From NCBI GenBank assembly GCA_003255065.1, contig QAOA01004461.1, positions 42,732 to 106,731 of the forward strand: a DNA stretch of 64,000 nt, read 5' to 3'. The notes under the pieces are model-generated. The model did not search any database, had not been told where the DNA came from, and was given only the letters and a program-made list of their open reading frames with translations. Shown piece by piece: positions 22,370-32,133 of this stretch. Both the position numbers and the translations under genes were made by a program. The stretch is from Cercis canadensis (taxonomy: Eukaryota; Streptophyta; Magnoliopsida; Fabales; Fabaceae). Every line of letters begins with the position of its first letter. Position 1 is the first letter of the stretch.

Positions 22370-22387
22370 CAAAACGACGTCGTTTTG
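22370..22387. promoter_or_regulatory. 18-bp perfect palindrome CAAAACGACGTCGTTTTG
   Basis: A perfect palindrome with an ACGACGTCGT core lies about 100 bp inside the left end of the hAT-like element and just before leader-like CT-rich sequence. A related ACGACGTGGTTTTGC lies twice at the same relative place in the second hAT-like element (40830, 41082). A GACGACGTCGTTCT site lies in the Pack-MULE (43749). A promoter role is inference from position. Confidence 0.45.
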
Positions 22388-22505
22388 TCAAAATAAGGGT
22401 AGGCCATGTGAAATCCTTAACTCTTCTTCGAAACTAACCTTCAGAAATCACAATCCCTAACTCTTTCTCTTCTTTGACTCTCCCTCCCATTCTCAAATCC
22501 CTTTC

Positions 22506-22874
22506 TGTAGATACCCAATATTTCGGCCCATATGACTTTAAGCCCATTATCACCAAGCCCATAACTGAACCCAGTCCATAGATCCTTTAAACCTGGAAAT
22601 CTCCTTATAAATAAGAGAAAACAAGAAGTAAAAAAAACAACGCTTTCGGACAAGACAAAAAGGGATACATAAAAACTCCATCTCCCTATAAATAAGCAGA
22701 GGACAAGAAATAAAAGGACACGCTTTTCGGACAAGACAAAAGGGATACATTAAACTCCCATTTCATACCCCTTCAGCATCAAGCTCGGGTATACATCCGA
22801 CCTTGGTCATTTATCTTTTCAAGTGGTCCCATTTGACCAACCTCTCTCCTTTGAGCCAAAATCAGGCATCGTCA
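22506..22874 (+). repeat. 5' LTR of Tat copy 3 (369 bp) with duplicated TATA region
   Basis: It begins TGTAGATACCCAATATTTCG and ends CAGGCATCGTCA. An imperfect tandem duplication of about 81 bp places two TATA boxes (22606-22613 and 22687-22694) in the same LTR, each followed by an ACAAGAAGTAAAA / ACAAGAAATAAAA block. The LTR of copy 2 has a single unit. Confidence 0.88.
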
Positions 22875-23466
22875 AAAAGATATATAAGAGTGTCATTATT
22901 ATTTTTTATATCCCTACGTTCTTATGAGAGAGTAGCTTTAAAAACGTTAAAACCTTAGCGGCTCTATATCTCACTACTACCTCTACGAAATTAATTGGGA
23001 TTAATTACACAGTGCTATGTTTGACCTTGTGTTGTTCTGCGGTCCTAACCGACCTTAATTCTTGGTGGCTCGGGGAGTATTATCAGTTATTTATTGCATG
23101 CAAGTGACTATCTAGTTTAATGAGATTCATTTTTTTTTTACACATCAAAGAATCGTAGTCAAAACTTGAACCTAAACTTCTATTTAATTTTCTATTATGG
23201 GAACTAAGCCCCGTTATTAATCAAGAAGAAGTTAATTAATCAGTAGTAATTAAGGGGAAAAAAAATTTAACTTTCGATGATAACTCCAACTTTTTTTTCT
23301 TTTTTCTTTTTTGAAATGTTTAACTTTTTTTTCTCAATGTTTGGAGTTCAATAAAATTGGATATCATACGTCAAAGTCATCTATGCATGCTGGATATGAA
23401 GTAATGTGGGTTATATATAGATGCTATTCATTACATTATCAATGATCTGTATAATNCTCTACCAGC
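22875..23466. other. Sequence between 5' LTR and gag, with gap at 23456
   Basis: AT-rich sequence with no ORF. It should be the leader of the retrotransposon, but I find no conventional primer-binding site next to the LTR. TTGGTGGCTCGGGGAG near 23066 is too far away to accept. The contig join at 23456 means part of this stretch may not belong to the element. Confidence 0.4.
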
Positions 23467-26400
23467 ATGACTCACCAAAGATCCTCCGCCGTTCTAGCCA
23501 CACTGAACCAAGGGGAGAATGAGTCCTTGAAAGAATACATGGATAGGTACAATAAACTCTCCCTGCAAGTCCACGACCTCACTGAAGCAGTGGCTATGCA
23601 TGCCATCCAAGCAGGCCTCCGACCTGGGCGCCTACTCGAAAATCTCACCCTAGACCCACCGGCAAACCTATCCAACCTTCTGCTGAAGGTGGCCAAACAT
23701 ATCAATCTCGAAGAAATACTTGGCCAAAATGCAATAGGCAAATCTCCTCGAGACAAGAAGGTCCAGGACGACAGAAAACCCAAAAGAGAGAGATCCCCCA
23801 CCCGACCTCGGTTCGACAGCTACACACCTTTGAATCAAAGTCGGGCCAGGGTCCTCGAGGAAATCTGCCATACCAAGTTAGCTCAGCTCCCGCCCCCTAA
23901 AAAGACGGTTGGAGCCGAGAAAGACAAGTACTGTGCCTTTCACCGGGGACGCGGTCATGATACCAACGACTGCCGACACCTGCAGAATGTCATAGAGGAC
24001 CTCATTCAGAAAGGTTATCTGCAAAAATACCGTGCTGAGGTTCCTCTACCCAGTCAAAGACCCCACAGGGAACACCGACCACGGCACCAGTCTCCTCCCC
24101 GAAACCATCCAATTCGCCCAGATCAGAATCCACAGGGCGACAGAGCTCCGGGCAGGTTCCCCCCGAACCATCAGGAAAACCCAAGACAAAATCCCATTCG
24201 CCCAGATCAGAATCCACAGGGCGACAGAGCTCCAGGCAGGTTTCCCCCGAACCATCAGGAAAACCCAAGACAAAATCCCACAGGGATTATCCACACCATT
24301 GCAGGCGGTTTCGCGGGGGGAGGATGCTCCAGGTCTTCTCGGAAAAGACATGAACGAGCTGCCCACCGATACCACCGCGAAATATCTCACACTACCCCTG
24401 CTAAAAGAGCCAAATCGAAGCCAACCATTTCTTTTTCCGATGCCGACTATGGACTCATTGACCCCGAGCACGATGATCCCGTAGTCATCTCTTGCTTGAT
24501 AGCCAACTACGAGGTGTCTTGGTAGATCAAGGATCAAGGAAGCTCGGCCGACATTCTTTTCTACCACGCTTACTCTCAACTCGGCCTCCCCGCCTCCAAC
24601 CTCAGTACCTATCCAGGAACTCTTGTCGGTTTCTCAGGCCACCAGGTCGGCGTCAAAGGTACTGTAAACCTTAGGGCTACTCTCGGCGAATTCCCCAACT
24701 CAACAAGCGCCGACATTCGTTTTTTGGTCGTCGATTGCCCCTCCGCTTACAATGCCATTTTGGGACGACCTTCCCTCAACAGCATTGACGCCATTGTATC
24801 CACCAAGCATCTCCTACTTAAATTCCCCACCACTATGGGCACAGTCGGTCAAGCGCGGGGCGACCAGCTTCTCGGCAGAACCTGCTACAACATCAGCCTT
24901 TCCATCGACTACTCCAAAAAGTCGGAAGACACCAGCAACAACTCCTCGACTCCCTTGGACGAGCTGGACAACCGACCAAGTCAGGGGACCCGGCCCGAGC
25001 CAAAAGGCGACCTTATCCCAGTCCAAGTCGGACCAAGTCCCGATCAAACAGTAAATGTGGGATCCGGCCTTCCTGCGCCTATCGTCAAGAAGTTGACTGA
25101 TCTCCTGGTCGCCAATGCCGACCTATTCGCATGGACAGCGGCCGACATGCCAGGTATAAATCCCGATTTCATCTGCCATAAACTCTCTGTTCATGCAGGG
25201 GCCAAACCAGTCCGACAAAAGAAGCGGGTAGTAGGTCCAGAGCGTCAAAAAGCAATCCAAGATGAAGTCGCCAAGCTTTTAGACGCTAAGTTCATTCGGG
25301 AGGTGCCTTACGCGACATGGCTGGCCAACGTCGTCATGGTCAAAAAAGCTAACGGGAAATGGAGAATGTGCGTGGATTACTCCGACCTGAACAAATCATG
25401 TCCAAAGGACCCTTATCCCCTTCCAAGCATCGACAAACTCGTCGATGGAGCATCCGGTTACAAACTTTTGAGTTTTATGGACGCCTACTCGGGATACAAC
25501 CAAATCCGCATGCACCCTGAAGATGAAGATAAGACAGCATTCATCACGGAGAAGGCCACATATTGCTACCGAGTCATGCCTTTCGGATTAAAAAATGCAG
25601 GGGCCACCTATCAGAGATTGATGGACAGAGTTTTTAAAGCACAGATAGGGCGAAACGTCGAGGTATACGTAGACGACTTACTGGTCAAATCGCGGTCGGA
25701 GGAGAACCATCTGGCCGACCTCGAGGAAACATTCTCCGAGCTCCGTAAACACGCCATGCGCCTAAACCCTTCCAAATGCACCTTTGGGGTAGCGGCTGGC
25801 AAGTTTCTCGGTTTCATGTTAACACACCGAGGCATCGAGGCAAACCCCGACAAATGTGCCGCTATCATCCAGATGAAGCCACCAACAACGGTGAGGGAGG
25901 TCCAGCGCCTAACCGGCAGAATTGCAGCTCTTTCCCGATTCATGTCAAAATCCGCCGACAAAGCTCTCCCTTTCTTCCAAGCGCTCAAAAAGGTTAAAAA
26001 CTTCGAATGGACAGAAGAGAGTCAGCGCGCCTTTGACGAACTCAAGCAATACTTAGCCTCCCCACCCATACTCTCTAAGCCCAAACCAGCCGAGATACTT
26101 TACCTATACCTTGCCTCCAGCAACCATGCTGTCAGCTCGGCCCTCGTTCGCGAGGAAAAAAACCAACTACCCGTCTACTTCACTAGCCATACCCTTCAGG
26201 GGTCCGAGCTCAACTACCCTAAATTAGAGAAACTCGCTTATGCTCCCGTCCTCTCAGCACGTCGTCTTCGACCATATTTCCAAAATCACCCAATTACCGT
26301 CCGCACAGATCAGCCAATACGGCAGGTCCTTCAAAAACCCGACCTTGCCGGACGCATGCTCGGGTGGTCCGTCGAACTCTCCGAGCACACTATTACTTAC

Positions 26401-26603
26401 GAGCCCAGAGATGCAATCAAGGCCCAAGCACTGGCCGATTTTATTGCCGAATTCACTCCTCCCGAATCACCCAACCTCGGTCAACCCCAAGCTTGGCGCT
26501 TATCGGTTGACGGTTCCTCCAACATCAAAGGAGGAGGGGCAGGAATCATCGTGGATGGTCCAGAGGGTATAACAATAGAGCAATCTCTGCGGTTCGAGTT
26601 TCA
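23467..26603 (+). pseudogene. Tat gag-pol, first partial copy in element 3 (gag to second RNase H)
   Basis: It starts inside gag (LNQGENESLKEYMDRYNKLS, the conserved gag core) and continues through the zinc-knuckle-like CAFHRGRGHDTNDC, a spacer with a 28-residue repeat, protease, RT (YVDDLLVKS near 25668) and RNase H. It ends in the second RNase H. Near 24515 the protease start is damaged by a small deletion and a 7-bp repeat (ATCAAGG ATCAAGG), shifting the frame. At about 26600 the sequence jumps from RNase H (SLRFEF) back to a gag position equivalent to 23745 (HLETRRSR), starting the second copy. The copy is therefore a partial tandem duplicate of about 2.85 kb, not a separate element. Confidence 0.9.
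24133..24300 (+). repeat. 84-bp in-frame tandem duplication in gag spacer
   Basis: The 28-residue unit beginning PIRPDQNPQGDRAPGRFPP occurs twice in a row here, and once in the second gag copy (near 26970) and in copy 2 (near 6590). It keeps the frame and lies in a disordered, Pro/Arg-rich linker, so it may be tolerated. Confidence 0.85.
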
Positions 26604-29600
26604 CCTCGAGACAAGAAGGTCCAGGACGACAAAAAACCCAAAAGAGACAAATCCCCCACCCGACCTCGGTTCGACAGCTACACACCTTTGAATCAAAGTC
26701 GGGCCCGCGTCCTCGAGGAAATCTGCCATACCAAGTTAGCTCAGCTCCCACCCCCTAAAAAGACGGTTGGAGCCGAGAAAGACAAGTACTGTGCCTTTCA
26801 CCGGGGACGCGGTCATGATACCAACGACTGCCGACACCTGCAGAATGTCATAGAGAACCTCATTCAGAAAGGTTATCTGCAAAAATACCGTGCCGAGGTT
26901 CCTCTCCCCAGCCAAAGACCCCACAGGGAACACCGACCACGGCACCAATCTCCTCCCCGTAACCACCCAACTCACCCAGATCAGAATCCACAGGGCGACA
27001 GAGCTCCAGGCAGGTTCCCTCCGAACCATCAGGAAAACCCAAGACAAAATCCCGCAGGGATTATCCATACCATTGCAGGCGGTTTCGCGGGTGGAGGATG
27101 CTCCAGGTCTTCTCGGAAAAGACATGAACGAGCTGCCCACAAGCACCAACGCGAAATATCTCATACCACCTTTGCCAAAAGAGCCAAATCGCAGCCAACC
27201 ATTTCTTTTTCCGATGCCGACTATGGACTCATCGACCCCGAGCACAATGATCCCGTAGTCATCTCTTGCTTGATAGCCAACTACGAAGTTCGGAAAGTCT
27301 TGGTAGATCAAGGAAGTTCGGCCGACATCCTTTTCTACCACGCTTACTCTCAACTCGGCCTCCCCACCTTAAACCTCAGTACCTATCCAGGAACTCTCGT
27401 CGGTTTCTCAGGACACCAGGTCGGCGTCAAAGGCACTGTAAACCTTAGGGCTACTCTCGGCGAATTCCCCAACTCTACAAGCGCCGACATTCGTTTCTTG
27501 GTCGTCGATTGCCCCTCTGCTTACAATGCCATTTTGGGACGACCTTCCCTCAACAGCATTGACGCCATTGTATCAACCAAGCACCTCTTACTTAAATTCC
27601 CCACTACTATGGGCACAGTCGGTCAAGCACGGGGCGACCAGCTTCTCGGCAGAACCTGCTACAACATCAGCCTTTCCATCGACTACTCCAAAAAGCCGGA
27701 AGACACCAGCAACAACTCCTCGACTCCCCTGGACGAGCTGGACAACCGACCAAGTCAGGGGACCCGGCCCGAGCCAAAAGGCGACCTGATCCCAGTCCAA
27801 GTCGGACAAAGTCCCGATCAAACAGTAAGTGTGGGGTCCGGCCTTCCTGCGCCTATCGTCAAGAAGTTGACTGATCTCCTGGTCGCCAATGCCGACCTAT
27901 TCACATGGACAGCGGCCGACATGCCAGGTATAAATCCCGACTTCATCTGCCATAAACTTTCTGTTCATGCAGGGGCCAAACCAGTCCGACAAAAGAAGCG
28001 CGTAGTGAGTCCAGAGCGTCAAGCAGCAATCCAAGATGAAGTCGCCAAACTTTTAGACGCCAAGTTCATTCGGGAGGTACCCTACGCGACATGGCTAGCC
28101 AACGTCGTCATAGTCAAAAAAGCTAACGGAAAATGGAGAATGTGCGTGGATTACTCCGACCTGAACAAATCATGTCCAAAGGATCCTTATCCCCTTCCAA
28201 GCATCGACAAGCTCGTCGATGGAGCATCCGGTTACAAACTTTTGAGTTTTATGGACGCCTACTCGGGATACAACCAAATCCGCATGCACCCTGAAGATGA
28301 GGATAAGACAGCATTCATCACTGAGAAGGCCACATATTGCTACCGAGTCATGCCTTTCGGATTAAAAAATGCAGGGGCCACCTATCAGAGATTGATGGAC
28401 AGAGTTTTTAAAGCACAGATAGGGCGAAACGTCGAGGTATACGTAGACGACTTACTTGTCAAATCGCACTCGGAGGAGAACCACCTGGCCGACCTCGAGG
28501 AAACATTCTCCGAGCTCCGTAAACACGCCATGCGCCTAAACCCTTCCAAATGCACCTTTGGGGTAGCGGCTGGCAAGTTTCTCGGCTTCATGTTAACACA
28601 CCGAGGCATTGAGGCTAATCCCGACAAATGCGCCGCTATCATCCAGATGAAGCCACCAACAACGGTGACGGAGGTCCAGCGCCTAACCGGCAGAATTGTA
28701 GCTCTTTCCCGATTCATGTCAAAATCCGCCGACAAAGCTCTCCCTTTTTTCCAAGCGCTCAAAAAGGTCAAAAACTTCGAATGGACAGAAGAGAGTCAAC
28801 GAGCCTTTGACGAACTCAAGCAATACTTAGCTTCCCCACCCATACTCTCTAACCCCAAGCCAGCCGAGATACTTTACCTATACCTTGCCTCCAGCAACCA
28901 TGCTGTCAGTTCGGCCCTCGTTCGCGAAGACAAGAACCAATTACCCGTTTATTTCACTAGCCATACCCTTCAGGGGTCCGAGCTCAACTACCATAAATTA
29001 GAGAAACTTGCTTATGCTCTCGTCCTCTCAGCGCGTCGTCTTCGACCATATTTCCAAAATCACCCAATTACCGTCCGTACAGATCAGCCAATACGGCAGG
29101 TCCTTCAAAAACCTGACCTTGCCGGACGCATGCTTGGGTGGTCCGTCGAACTCTCGGAGCACACTATTACCTACGAGCCCAGAGATGCAATCAAGGCCCA
29201 AGCACTGGCCGATTTTATTGCCGAATTCACTCCTCCAGAATCACCCAACCTTGGTCAACCCCACGCTTGGCGCTTATCGGTTGACGGTTCCTCCAATATC
29301 AAAGGAGGAGGAGCAGGAATCATCGTGGAAGGTCCAGAGGGTATAACAATAGAACAATCTCTACGGTTCGAGTTTCCAACCTCTAACAATCAGGCTGAAT
29401 ATGAAGCTCTTATCGCCAGTCTCAAGCTGGCTCTGGAACTCGAATCCGAGAATCTCCTAGCATCCAGCGACTCTCAGCTAGTCACTAGCCAGGTTAAGGG
29501 AGAATATCAAGCAAAGGATCCCTTGATGATGAAGTATCTCGAAATAGTTCAAAGCTTAACTTCCCAGCTGAAAAACTTCGAAATACTCCACATCCCACGA

Positions 29601-30980
29601 AGCGAGAATTTCTGCGCCGACCTTCTCTCCAAATTAGCCAGCAGCAAGAAGCCAGGGCATAATCAAACAGTCATCCAAGAAACGCTCCACCATCCCAGTA
29701 CAGAACACGTCGGAGTACTAATCGTCGAGGAAGAGGCCCCAACATGGATCACCCCTATCAAACATTACCTTGAAACAGGAAACCTCCCAAAGGAGAAAGC
29801 AGACGCAAGAAAGCTCCGACGCATAGCAGCCAACTATTACTTAGAGAGTGGCGTGCTTTACAAGCGCGGCTATCACACTCCGCTTTTGAAATGCCTAACC
29901 CCAGATCAATCCACTTACGTCCTGCAAGAGGTCCATGAAGGAATATGTGGCCACCACATCGGGGCCCGATCTTTAGCAGCTAGTATCCTCAGAACTGGAT
30001 ACTATTGGCCAACCTTGAGGACTGACGCGACCAAATTTGTGCAAAGATGTGACAAATGCCAAAAATTTGCACACATCCACCTCGCACCACCCACCGACCT
30101 ACATGTCGCGGTCGAACCATGGCCTTTCAGCCGCTGGGGATTAGATCTCCTGGGACCTTTCCCATTGGCCCTCGGGCAGAAAAAATTTCTTATTGTCGCT
30201 ATTGATTACTTCTCTAAATGGATCGAAGCCGAGCCTTTGGCTACAATCACGGCTAAAAATGCTAAAAAGTTTGTTCAAACTTTCATCATTTGCAGGTTCG
30301 GCATCCCACATACAATAACCACGGACAACGGGACCCAGTTCTCAGACTCGGGTTTCCGGGAATTTTGTGCCGACCTCCGCATCAGGCTACATTTCACCTC
30401 GGTCGAGCATCCTCAAGCTAACGGCCAAGCAGAGGCGGCAAATCGCATATTACTGGATGGCATCAAGAAAAGACTAGATCAAACCAAGTCTCGGTGGGTC
30501 GAAGAGCTACCATGGGTCCTCTGGTCTTACCGAACTACTTCCCAAACCTCAACAGGCATGTCCCCATACAAGCTTACCTACGGAACCGAAGCTATGATCC
30601 CAGTAGAAATTGGCGAACCATCTCGCAGAAGAGAATTTTTCCAAACAGATCAAAGTTTAGAACAATTACAAGTCAACCTTGACCTACTGGACGAAGAGAG
30701 GGATAAAGCTCGGATCCGAGCAATGGCATACAAACAGAAACTCGCCCGTTATCACAACCTCAAGGTCAGATCAAGAGAGTTTCAACAAGGCGACCTCGTG
30801 CTTCGAAAGGCGACCATCACAAGAAAACACCTCAATGAAGGAAAGCTGGCACCAAATTGGGAAGGCCCCTACCGAATCCACGAGGTACTTGGGAAAGGAG
30901 CATACAAGCTGACCACCATGGAAGGCGACCACATCCCCCGCACTTGGAATGTACTAAATCTTCGCCAATATATACAATGA
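26604..30980 (+). CDS. Tat-lineage gag(partial)-pol polyprotein, longest open copy
   Basis: A frame of more than 1430 codons is open from at least 26688 to the stop at 30978-30980. Order: gag end with zinc-knuckle-like CAFHRGRGHDTNDC (near 26790), Arg/Pro-rich spacer, protease (VLVDQGSSADILFYHAYS near 27299), RT with CVDYSDLN, FMDAYSGYNQIRMHP and YVDDLLVKS. RNase H (YFTSHTLQGSELNYHK), a second archaeal-type RNase H (LSVDGSSNIKGGGAG), integrase HHCC finger (CGHHIGAR...CDKCQKF) and D-D-E core (DYFSKWIEAE, TDNGTQFSD, NGQAEAANR) follow. It ends with a GPYRIHEVLGKGAYKL domain. It is the only copy here whose pol is uninterrupted. Gag is incomplete because the copy starts at a duplication junction. 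One unusual point is FCADLLSK, where the other copies have CRADLLSK. Confidence 0.94.
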   Translation, partial: PRDKKVQDDKKPKRDKSPTRPRFDSYTPLNQSRARVLEEICHTKLAQLPPPKKTVGAEKDKYCAFHRGRGHDTNDCRHLQNVIENLIQKGYLQKYRAEVPLPSQRPHREHRPRHQSPPRNHPTHPDQNPQGDRAPGRFPPNHQENPRQNPAGIIHTIAGGFAGGGCSRSSRKRHERAAHKHQREISHTTFAKRAKSQPTISFSDADYGLIDPEHNDPVVISCLIANYEVRKVLVDQGSSADILFYHAYSQLGLPTLNLSTYPGTLVGFSGHQVGVKGTVNLRATLGEFPNSTSADIRFLVVDCPSAYNAILGRPSLNSIDAIVSTKHLLLKFPTTMGTVGQARGDQLLGRTCYNISLSIDYSKKPEDTSNNSSTPLDELDNRPSQGTRPEPKGDLIPVQVGQSPDQTVSVGSGLPAPIVKKLTDLLVANADLFTWTAADMPGINPDFICHKLSVHAGAKPVRQKKRVVSPERQAAIQDEVAKLLDAKFIREVPYATWLANVVIVKKANGKWRMCVDYSDLNKSCPKDPYPLPSIDKLVDGASGYKLLSFMDAYSGYNQIRMHPEDEDKTAFITEKATYCYRVMPFGLKNAGATYQRLMDRVFKAQIGRNVEVYVDDLLVKSHSEENHLADLEETFSELRKHAMRLNPSKCTFGVAAGKFLGFMLTHRGIEANPDKCAAIIQMKPPTTVTEVQRLTGRIVALSRFMSKSADKALPFFQALKKVKNFEWTEESQRAFDELKQYLASPPILSNPKPAEILYLYLASSNHAVSSALVREDKNQLPVYFTSHTLQGSELNYHKLEKLAYALVLSARRLRPYFQNHPITVRTDQPIRQVLQKPDLAGRMLGWSVELSEHTITYEPRDAIKAQALADFIAEFTPPESPNLGQPHAWRLSVDGSSNIKGGGAGIIVEGPEGITIEQSLRFEFPTSNNQAEYEALIASLKLALELESENLLASSDSQLVTSQVKGEYQAKDPLMMKYLEIVQSLTSQLKNFEILHIPRSENFCADLLSKLASSKKPGHNQTVIQETLHHPSTEHVGVLIVEEEAPTWITPIKHYLETGNLPKEKADARKLRRIAANYYLESGVLYKRGYHTPLLKCLTPDQSTYVLQEVHEGICGHHIGARSLAASILRTGYYWPTLRTDATKFVQRCDKCQKFAHIHLAPPTDLHVAVEPWPFSRWGLDLLGPFPLALGQKKFLIVAIDYFSKWIEAEPLATITAKNAKKFVQTFIICRFGIPHTITTDNGTQFSDSGFREFCADLRIRLHFTSVEHPQANGQAEAANRILLDGIKKRLDQTKSRWVEELPWVLWSYRTTSQTSTGMSPYKLTYGTEAMIPVEIGEPSRRREFFQTDQSLEQLQVNLDLLDEERDKARIRAMAYKQKLARYHNLKVRSREFQQGDLVLRKATITRKHLNEGKLAPNWEGPYRIHEVLGKGAYKLTTMEGDHIPRTWNVLNLRQYIQ

Positions 30981-30997
30981 AGTTTCTACATCTATCC

Positions 30998-31275
30998 GAG
31001 CTTAAACTACAAGGGCCAATGCCCTTAAAAGGACCAATGTCCTTAAAATCGCTCTACCCGAGCTTAAACTACAAGGGCCAATGCCCTTAAAAGGACCAAT
31101 GTCCTTAAAATCGCTCTACCCAAGCTTAAACTACAAGGGCCAATACCCTTAAAAGGACCAATGTCCTTAAAATCGCTCTACCCGAGCTTAAACCTACAAG
31201 GGCCAATGTCCTTAAAATCGCTCTAACCGAGCTTAAACCCACAAGGGCCAATACCCTTAAAAGGACCATGGCCCT
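30998..31275 (+). repeat. Hairpin-unit tandem array (array 3)
   Basis: About four units of the 62-bp repeat with AAGGGC-CAAT-GCCCTT and AAGGAC-CAAT-GTCCTT stems, starting 18 bp after the pol stop. The last units are shortened and end in ACAAGGGCCAATACCC, as in array 1. Confidence 0.9.
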
Positions 31276-31694
31276 GCCAAACGCCCTACTTGCAGTTTCA
31301 ATCCTGCAAACATCAAATTTTTTGAACAAGTCCAACATAACGGAAAAAGCTTCCAACCTAACCTATCAAAGACTAGCTCGGTATCTTATGAACTAATTGT
31401 CATAAACCTGACTTATTGTCATAATATTTACAAAGTTTCTTCAACTTATCCAATTTTAGCTTTTAAACGAGCTATAATATCCGTTCAATATTATTTACAA
31501 TTTCCCATTAGTTCATCATCGCCCAAAATTTCTTCAACTTATTCAAATTTAGTTTTTAACCGAGCTATAACACGTTCAACCATCAAAAATAGAATGAGAA
31601 AGCCACATCATATGATAAAATCTCATTTTTATTACTTGTACATCGGATTACAAGAAAAAGCAAGAAAAAATACATTTGTTACAAGATCCTAACC

Positions 31695-32091
31695 CTACGG
31701 CTCTTGCCCTCGAAGAACATCTTCGTTCTCCGAGGCAGAATCAGCATCTTCCCCGGAGTCAGGATCGACCCGCAGCTCGGGATCATCTTCCTCCGCCTCC
31801 TCAGCATTTTCTACTAGCTGGCCATCCCTTACCCGTTTCCAGGGATCCAGGCGCTCGGCATCAATGTCGGGGACCTGTAACCGAGCTTGCTCCAAACACA
31901 GCTTGAACCCCTTCTCATGGGCCTCTGCGTAATTCATCACAATCTTTTGCTCAGCTCGGTCCCTCAACCTTGACTTCGACTGACGAACACGGTCAAGCCT
32001 TCGAGCCATTTGGCATCGAACTTTGCTTTCCCGGATCTCAGCCGCCCGCCCCAGCTCCTGACTTATTTTTCTTTCTTCCTTCACTTGGGTA
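31695..32091 (-). pseudogene. Antisense accessory ORF of Tat element, copy 3 (C-terminal fragment cut by gap)
   Basis: The minus-strand frame matches the C-terminal coiled coil and acidic tail of copies 1 and 2 (KISQELGRAAEIRESKVRCQ, AERLDPWKRVRDGQLV, SASENEDVLRGQEP). It runs from the gap at 32092 to a stop near 31695, so the N-terminal exon is missing from the assembly. No frame damage is visible in the part present. Conservation of the same frame in three copies, at similar distance from the hairpin array, supports a real antisense gene. Confidence 0.85.
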
Positions 32092-32092
32092 N

Positions 32093-32133
32093 TGACCAAC
32101 CTCTCTCCTTTGAACCAAAATCAGGCATCGTCA
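32093..32133 (+). repeat. 3' LTR remnant of Tat copy 3 (last 41 bp)
   Basis: Matches 22834-22874 of the 5' LTR with one mismatch (TTTGAACC versus TTTGAGCC). Everything upstream in the 3' LTR is lost in the gap at 32092. It ends CGTCA directly before the CTTTC target duplication. Confidence 0.9.

Larger units (their letters stand above)
22506..32133 (+). mobile_element. Tat-lineage Ty3/gypsy retrotransposon, copy 3, nested in hAT-like element
   Basis: The 5' LTR (22506-22874), gag-pol in a partially duplicated state (23467-30980), hairpin array, truncated antisense ORF and a 41-bp remnant of the 3' LTR (32093-32133) are present. A 5-bp target duplication CTTTC flanks it (22501-22505 and 32134-32138). 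Two single-N gaps inside (23456, 32092) hide the 5' leader plus gag start, and the antisense ORF start plus most of the 3' LTR. No primer-binding site starting TGG lies directly after the 5' LTR. Confidence 0.9.

Noticed and set aside
23066-23083. TTGGTGGCTCGGGGAG as a primer-binding site
   Set aside because: It lies about 190 bp from the LTR end fixed by the target duplication; a primer-binding site should be adjacent.
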